A DNA stretch of 64,000 bases, taken from contig NZ_JAMQGO010000004.1 in NCBI RefSeq assembly GCF_023703375.1, positions 62,001 through 126,000 of the forward strand, written 5' to 3'. The stretch is from Lutimaribacter degradans. Its GTDB lineage: Bacteria > Pseudomonadota > Alphaproteobacteria > Rhodobacterales > Rhodobacteraceae. The position numbers and the translations under genes are program-made. The notes below the pieces were generated by a model. That model had not been told where the DNA came from. It did no database searches and worked only from the letters and a program-made list of their open reading frames with translations. This document shows, piece after piece, positions 60,364 through 64,000 of this stretch (the first letter of the stretch is position 1; each line of letters starts with the position of its first letter).

Positions 60364-60645
60364 TCAGTCATCCGCCCGCCGCGCCAGGGTATCCAGCCGC
60401 CCCATGCGCCAAAGCTGGATTTCGCGAGCCAGCCGCAACGTGGGCTTGAGACAAAAGAAAACCGAGCCCATGATGAACAACCAGATGGCAAGGGTTTCAT
60501 AGTCGGGAAAGAGAAACAACACCGATCCCAGCAGGAACGAGATTGCCGCCAGGAAATCCACTGCCGTATGGGCGATTTCATAGGCGGCATAGACACGTCG
60601 CGTGTCGGCGTTGCGCTCACGATTTTCATGGGAAAAGAGGGGCAT
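60364..60645 (-). CDS. YrhK domain membrane protein
   Basis: A 93-residue membrane protein of the YrhK family with two hydrophobic segments (about 30-47 and 52-68) and a basic C-terminus (LRLAREIQLWRMGRLDTLARR). No function known. It is inserted between pheS and pheT on the same strand. CGGAG 8 bases upstream supports ATG 60645; the longer open frame upstream crosses the palindromes and is not used. Confidence 0.85.
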   Translation of the reverse strand: MPLFSHENRERNADTRRVYAAYEIAHTAVDFLAAISFLLGSVLFLFPDYETLAIWLFIMGSVFFCLKPTLRLAREIQLWRMGRLDTLARRADD

Positions 60646-60720
60646 TGCACACTCCGTTCGGGCATACGCACGAAACGACCCTGCCCGCCCGATCGGGTTG
60701 CTGAAAGGGCGGCAACGCGC

Positions 60721-60742
60721 CGTTTTCTTGCGAAAGAAAACG
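60721..60742. repeat. Inverted repeat downstream of pheS (second hairpin)
   Basis: CGTTTTCTT and AAGAAAACG are perfect 9-bp arms around GCGA. It follows the palindrome at 60745-60768 by two bases. Together they separate pheS from yrhK. Confidence 0.7.
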
Positions 60743-60744
60743 AA

Positions 60745-60768
60745 ACGGAATTCTTGCAAGAATTCCGT
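60745..60768 (-). terminator. 24-bp perfect palindrome acting as pheS terminator
   Basis: A perfectly self-complementary 24-bp element centred on TTCTTGCAAGAA with GGAATT/AATTCC arms, 12 bases after the pheS stop. On the minus strand it is followed by TTTCGTTTTCTTTCG, which makes an intrinsic terminator likely. Its sequence resembles palindromes I recall as recurrent in Rhodobacteraceae intergenic regions. Confidence 0.7.
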
Positions 60769-60779
60769 CCGCGCGCGGT

Positions 60780-61850
60780 TTACCTGCTCAACCCGCCCCG
60801 GATCGTCGGCACGTCCAGCGACGCGAACCCGTAATGGCGCAGCCAGCGCAGGTCGCTGTCGAAAAACGCACGCAGGTCGGGAATACCGTATTTCAGCATC
60901 GCGATCCGGTCGATCCCCATGCCAAAGGCAAAGCCCTGCCACTGCTCGGGGTCGATGCCCCCGGCCTGCAGAACCTTGGGATGAACCATGCCGCTTCCCA
61001 GCACTTCAAGCCAGTCGTCGCCTTCGCCAACCTTGACGGTGCCGCCTTCGAACGAACACTGGATATCGACCTCGGCCGAGGGTTCGGTGAACGGGAAATG
61101 CGAGGCGCGGAACCGCGTTTTCACGGTCGTGCCGAAAAAGGCCGTGAAGAATTCTTCCAACACCCATTTCAGGTTGGCCATCGAAAGATCGCGGTCGATC
61201 GCCAGCCCTTCGACCTGGTGGAACATCGGCGTATGGGTCTGGTCGTAATCGGCGCGGTAAACGCCGCCGGGGCAGATGATGCGGATGGGCGCGCCCTGCG
61301 CCTCCATGCTGCGGATCTGTACCGGGCTGGTATGGGTGCGCAGAACGAAGGGCGGGCGCTCGTCGCCCTCGTCGCGGTGCATGTAGAACGTGTCCATCTC
61401 GGCACGCGCCGGATGATGCCCGGGGATGTTCAGCGCGTCAAAATTGTACCAGTCGGTCTCGACCCGCGGCCCCTCGGCCACGGCAAAGCCCATATCGGCG
61501 AAAATCGCCGTGACCTCTTCGGTCACCTGGCTGACAGGGTGAATCGTGCCGGCGCGGCGTGGGCGCGCGGGCAAGGTCACGTCCAGCCACTCGGCGCGCA
61601 ACCGCGCGTCGAGCGCCGTATCCTCAAGCGCCGCGCGCTTGGCCGCGATGGCGCTGTTGATCTCATCCTTCAGCTGGTTCAACGCGGGGCCGGCCACCTG
61701 CCGCTCTTCCGGGCTCATCTTGCCCAGTTCGCGCATCTTCAGGCTGATTTCGCCCTTTTTGCCAAGGGCCTGCACGCGCAGCTCTTCCAGCACGGCCTCG
61801 TCTGCGGCCTCGGCGATCCGTTCGATATACTTGTTGCGCAGGTCGTCCAT
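60780..61850 (-). CDS. pheS: Phenylalanine--tRNA ligase alpha subunit
   Basis: Catalytic alpha subunit, 356 residues. An N-terminal coiled coil (about 1-85) for tRNA contact is followed by the class II core: motif 2-like [15 protein letters not shown] and [21 protein letters not shown], and motif 3 [18 protein letters not shown] at the C-terminus. ATG 61850 fits the family start [12 protein letters not shown], with GAGGCCGG upstream. pheT follows after yrhK. Confidence 0.97.
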   Translation of the reverse strand: MDDLRNKYIERIAEAADEAVLEELRVQALGKKGEISLKMRELGKMSPEERQVAGPALNQLKDEINSAIAAKRAALEDTALDARLRAEWLDVTLPARPRRAGTIHPVSQVTEEVTAIFADMGFAVAEGPRVETDWYNFDALNIPGHHPARAEMDTFYMHRDEGDERPPFVLRTHTSPVQIRSMEAQGAPIRIICPGGVYRADYDQTHTPMFHQVEGLAIDRDLSMANLKWVLEEFFTAFFGTTVKTRFRASHFPFTEPSAEVDIQCSFEGGTVKVGEGDDWLEVLGSGMVHPKVLQAGGIDPEQWQGFAFGMGIDRIAMLKYGIPDLRAFFDSDLRWLRHYGFASLDVPTIRGGLSR

Positions 61851-61922
61851 ACCGGCCTCGTTCAGCTTGGTCCGCGCCTGACTATCCGCCCCCGCATGAA
61901 AGCGCAAGCCACGCACCGCATG

Positions 61923-62867
61923 CTAGGCACCAAAGCCCTGGTCGCGCCGGGCAAGCACCAGGGCAACCAGTGCCGCGTCACGCCGCCGTGCAAGCGTGGT
62001 TTCATCCATTCTCGCCAACGCCGCGTCAAGGCCCGACACCAGGGCATCGACGGTCGCGGCATCCAGCCGCGGCGTGCCCAGATCGGCCCAACGCCGCTCT
62101 TGCGCCGGACCCAGGTGCTCAAGGTAATGGCGCAGGCCACCCTCACCGCCCCCCATGTGATAGGTCAGGTGCGGCCCCATCAGCGCCCATCGCAGCCCCG
62201 GGCCGGCGCTGACCGCGCGATCGACATCCTCGACAGTCGCGATTCCCTCGGCCACCAGGTGCACCGCCTCGCGGTACAATGCGGCGGTCAACCGGTTGGC
62301 CACGTGGCCGCGCGACTCGCGCAACGGCACGACGATTTCCCGCCCCAAGCCTTCATAGAAAGCGCGCGCGGTGGTGACCGTCTCTGCCTCGGTGTGCCGG
62401 CCCGGCACCAGTTCGACCAGCGGCACGAGATGCGGCGGGTTGAACGGATGACCCACCAAGATACGCCCGGGATGGGCCGCGCCCTGCTGCATCTCGCTGG
62501 CCATCAAGGCCGAGCTTGACGAGGCGATGATGACATTGGCCGTGACATGCGCCTCGATCCCGGCGATGATCTCGCGCTTCACCGGCAGCCGGTCCGGCCC
62601 GCATTCCTGCACGAATTGCACGCCTTGCAACGCCGCCTGCATGTCCGGCGTCACCCGCAATGCCGCCTGTGCCGCCTCAAGCGTTGTCCGCGCCAGCCCC
62701 AGCGCCTGCAAATCCGGCCAGGCCGCGGCAAGCTGTGCAAGCACGCGCGCCTCGGCCGCCTTGTCGATATCCTGGACGGTGACCGACAAACCATGCGCCA
62801 GGAACAACGCCGCCCACGAGGCACCGATCAAGCCGCCGCCAATCACCGTGACACGCTGTATCTCCAT
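61923..62867 (-). CDS. 3-hydroxyacyl-CoA dehydrogenase family protein (carnitine/gulonate 3-dehydrogenase-like)
   Basis: A 314-residue protein with the N-terminal NAD fold (VTVIGGGLIGASWAALFLAHG, 7-27) and catalytic-type motifs SSSSALMAS and GHPFNPPHLVPLVE. The shape, with NRLTAALYREAVHLVAEGIATVEDVDRAV, resembles carnitine 3-dehydrogenase or L-gulonate 3-dehydrogenase rather than fatty-acid oxidation enzymes. Substrate open. ATG 62867 has GGGG upstream; a GTG at 62873 is the alternative. Confidence 0.82.
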   Translation of the reverse strand: MEIQRVTVIGGGLIGASWAALFLAHGLSVTVQDIDKAAEARVLAQLAAAWPDLQALGLARTTLEAAQAALRVTPDMQAALQGVQFVQECGPDRLPVKREIIAGIEAHVTANVIIASSSSALMASEMQQGAAHPGRILVGHPFNPPHLVPLVELVPGRHTEAETVTTARAFYEGLGREIVVPLRESRGHVANRLTAALYREAVHLVAEGIATVEDVDRAVSAGPGLRWALMGPHLTYHMGGGEGGLRHYLEHLGPAQERRWADLGTPRLDAATVDALVSGLDAALARMDETTLARRRDAALVALVLARRDQGFGA

Positions 62868-63042
62868 GCGCACCCCTGCCCTTCCTCTTGCTCAAAATAC
62901 CCCCGTCGGAGGCGCCTACAGAACCACCCGCGCATCGTATCGAGGTTGGCCAGCCATGCCAACGCAGGCCACTGCCCATAGGCCCCAAGCACCAAGGCGA
63001 GATACCGGGTGCGCGCGCCCGACCAAATCAAACCACCAAACG

Positions 63043-63071
63043 AAAAACGCCGCCAGGCAATGCTGACGGCG
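63043..63071 (-). terminator. Rho-independent terminator of rpmI-rplT
   Basis: On the minus strand CGCCGTCAG pairs with CTGGCGGCG (nine pairs, one G-U) around a 6-base loop, followed by TTTTT. It is 25 bases after the rplT stop. The rest of the 229-bp gap to the dehydrogenase shows no further signal. Confidence 0.85.
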
Positions 63072-63096
63072 CTTGATTCTTTTACTGCGAAACGGC

Positions 63097-63462
63097 TCAG
63101 GCCGTCAGGGCACCCTTGGCCTGGTCGACGATCGCGCCGAATGCCTCGGGCTCGTGCACGGCCAGGTCGGCCAGAACCTTGCGGTCCACCTCGATGCCGG
63201 CCATCGTCAGGCCGTTGATGAACCGGCTGTAGCTCAGCTGGTCGTCATGGGCGCGCACGGCCGCGTTGATCCGCTGGATCCACAGGGCGCGGAAATTGCG
63301 CTTACGGTTCTTGCGGTCACGGGTGGCGTACTGGTTCGCCTTGTCGACCGCCTGACGGGCGACCTTGAAGGTGTTCTTGCGACGGCCATAATAGCCTTTC
63401 GCGGCCTTGATGACCTTCTTGTGACGGGCGTGGGTGGTGGTACCGCCTTTGACTCGGGACAT
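63097..63462 (-). CDS. rplT: 50S ribosomal protein L20
   Basis: 121-residue ribosomal protein that binds 23S rRNA early in large-subunit assembly. The very basic N-terminus ([23 protein letters not shown]) and the globular part ([24 protein letters not shown]) are diagnostic. AAGGAGGTCTGATCC precedes the ATG. Co-transcribed with rpmI, 13 bp upstream; infC is not adjacent within the window. Confidence 0.99.
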   Translation of the reverse strand: MSRVKGGTTTHARHKKVIKAAKGYYGRRKNTFKVARQAVDKANQYATRDRKNRKRNFRALWIQRINAAVRAHDDQLSYSRFINGLTMAGIEVDRKVLADLAVHEPEAFGAIVDQAKGALTA

Positions 63463-63475
63463 GGATCAGACCTCC

Positions 63476-63676
63476 TTAGCGCGCGTAGGGCATCATCGGC
63501 TTGATGATCTGCTCATCAGCCTTGGACAACGTGGTTGTTCCCCGCGCGTTGCGGATGAACTTGTTGGTGCGTTTGATCATGCCGTGGCGCTTGCCCGCCT
63601 GGGCCGCCTTGATCCGGCCCTTGGCCGTCACCTTGAACCGCTTCTTGCAGCTCGATTTCGTCTTCATCTTGGGCAT
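63476..63676 (-). CDS. rpmI: 50S ribosomal protein L35
   Basis: 66-residue basic ribosomal protein ([40 protein letters not shown]). GAGGAGACGGAA precedes ATG 63676. First gene of the rpmI-rplT operon. Confidence 0.99.
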   Translation of the reverse strand: MPKMKTKSSCKKRFKVTAKGRIKAAQAGKRHGMIKRTNKFIRNARGTTTLSKADEQIIKPMMPYAR

Positions 63677-63813
63677 TTCCGTCTCCTCTTGATCGGTCGA
63701 CAACGCACGACTCGGCATGCCACCTTGGCCGGCCGCGCGGAACGAGTGCGCCGTATAGTGCGCCCCGGCCGGGGTTGCAAGCCCCAATCGCCGGGCGAGC
63801 TTTCGACGGGGCT

Positions 63814-64000
63814 TCAGATGAAGCGCGCGACCACACGCACGAAGACGTCGGGGATATCTTCAATATTGTAGCCCCCCGGCTTGGTCGCGATGGCCCAGAC
63901 CACCAACCCGCCCCCGGCCATCAGAACCAGGGTCGCGACGCGCGGGGCGCGGCGGTCTGAAAAGGCGCTGACGATCGAGGGGATTGCAAAAACGCACAGC
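63814..64000 (-). CDS. C-terminal end of a membrane protein of unknown function (5' truncated by window edge)
   Basis: The minus-strand frame is open from the window edge to a TGA at 63814-63816. The visible 61 residues contain a membrane helix ([19 protein letters not shown]) and the ending [22 protein letters not shown] recall similar short C-termini in Rhodobacteraceae proteins encoded next to rpmI, but no function. Upstream bases lie beyond the window. Confidence 0.75.
   Translation of the reverse strand, partial: LCVFAIPSIVSAFSDRRAPRVATLVLMAGGGLVVWAIATKPGGYNIEDIPDVFVRVVARFI

Overview
This is a GC-rich, gene-dense chromosomal window that looks like an alphaproteobacterium of the family Rhodobacteraceae (Roseobacter/Rhodobacter group). 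The evidence is the gene content and order (moeA-lexA-comEC-gltX-gltA; ccmE/ccmF/ccmH; iorAB with a LysR gene; bolA-grxD; zapA-tkt-gap; the mmsA/acyl-CoA dehydrogenase/HIBCH/mmsB valine cluster; uvrA; lpdA; queA; pheST with yrhK; rpmI-rplT), the alphaproteobacterial SOS box (GAAC-N7-GAAC) at lexA and uvrA, and a DUF5930-type M23 peptidase next to a bactofilin. I see no tRNA or rRNA gene, insertion sequence, integrase, CRISPR array or defence island. Nearly all of it reads as core genome.

Layout. 1-6.2 kb: end of moeA, autoregulated lexA, comEC on the opposite strand, gltX, gltA. 6.2-16.6 kb, all minus strand: enoyl-CoA hydratase, ccmH, ccmF, a holin/endolysin pair of gene-transfer-agent type placed between ccmF and ccmE, murI, an acyltransferase, and a fused indolepyruvate ferredoxin oxidoreductase facing a LysR regulator across a 25-bp dyad. 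17.7-22.8 kb: a candidate small RNA, a diaminopropionate ammonia-lyase-like enzyme, an unknown protein, purL, and a bolA-membrane protein-grxD operon. 23-31 kb: zapA with a coiled-coil partner, tkt, a DUF808 protein, gap behind a paired LacI-type operator, a tiny membrane protein, a hydrolase, coaD and a CBS protein. 31-38.5 kb: LysR regulator and the distal valine pathway. 38.5-47.8 kb: Crp/Fnr regulator, DUF2892 protein, uvrA, rhodanese, lpdA, DUF924, an MFS transporter, queA. 47.8-57.8 kb: a large AsmA-like protein, bcp, DUF455, M23 peptidase plus bactofilin, HNH nuclease, esterase, alkylpurine glycosylase, YtoQ, methyltransferase. 57.9-64 kb: pheT, yrhK, pheS, a 3-hydroxyacyl-CoA dehydrogenase, rplT, rpmI and the end of a further gene.

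How the genes work together. LexA should control itself and uvrA. CcmE, CcmF and CcmH finish cytochrome c maturation. The valine genes carry isobutyryl-CoA to propionyl-CoA, and LpdA can serve the branched-chain dehydrogenase upstream. The Grx4/BolA pair handles Fe-S clusters. ZapA, the M23 peptidase and the bactofilin act on division and cell shape.

I found no convincing new multi-gene system. The signals most worth following are the lysis cassette inside the ccm locus with its own upstream sites, a likely leaderless ccmF promoter, the candidate small RNA at 17.8 kb, the iorAB/LysR dyad, the paired operator before gap, and the structured gap downstream of zapA.
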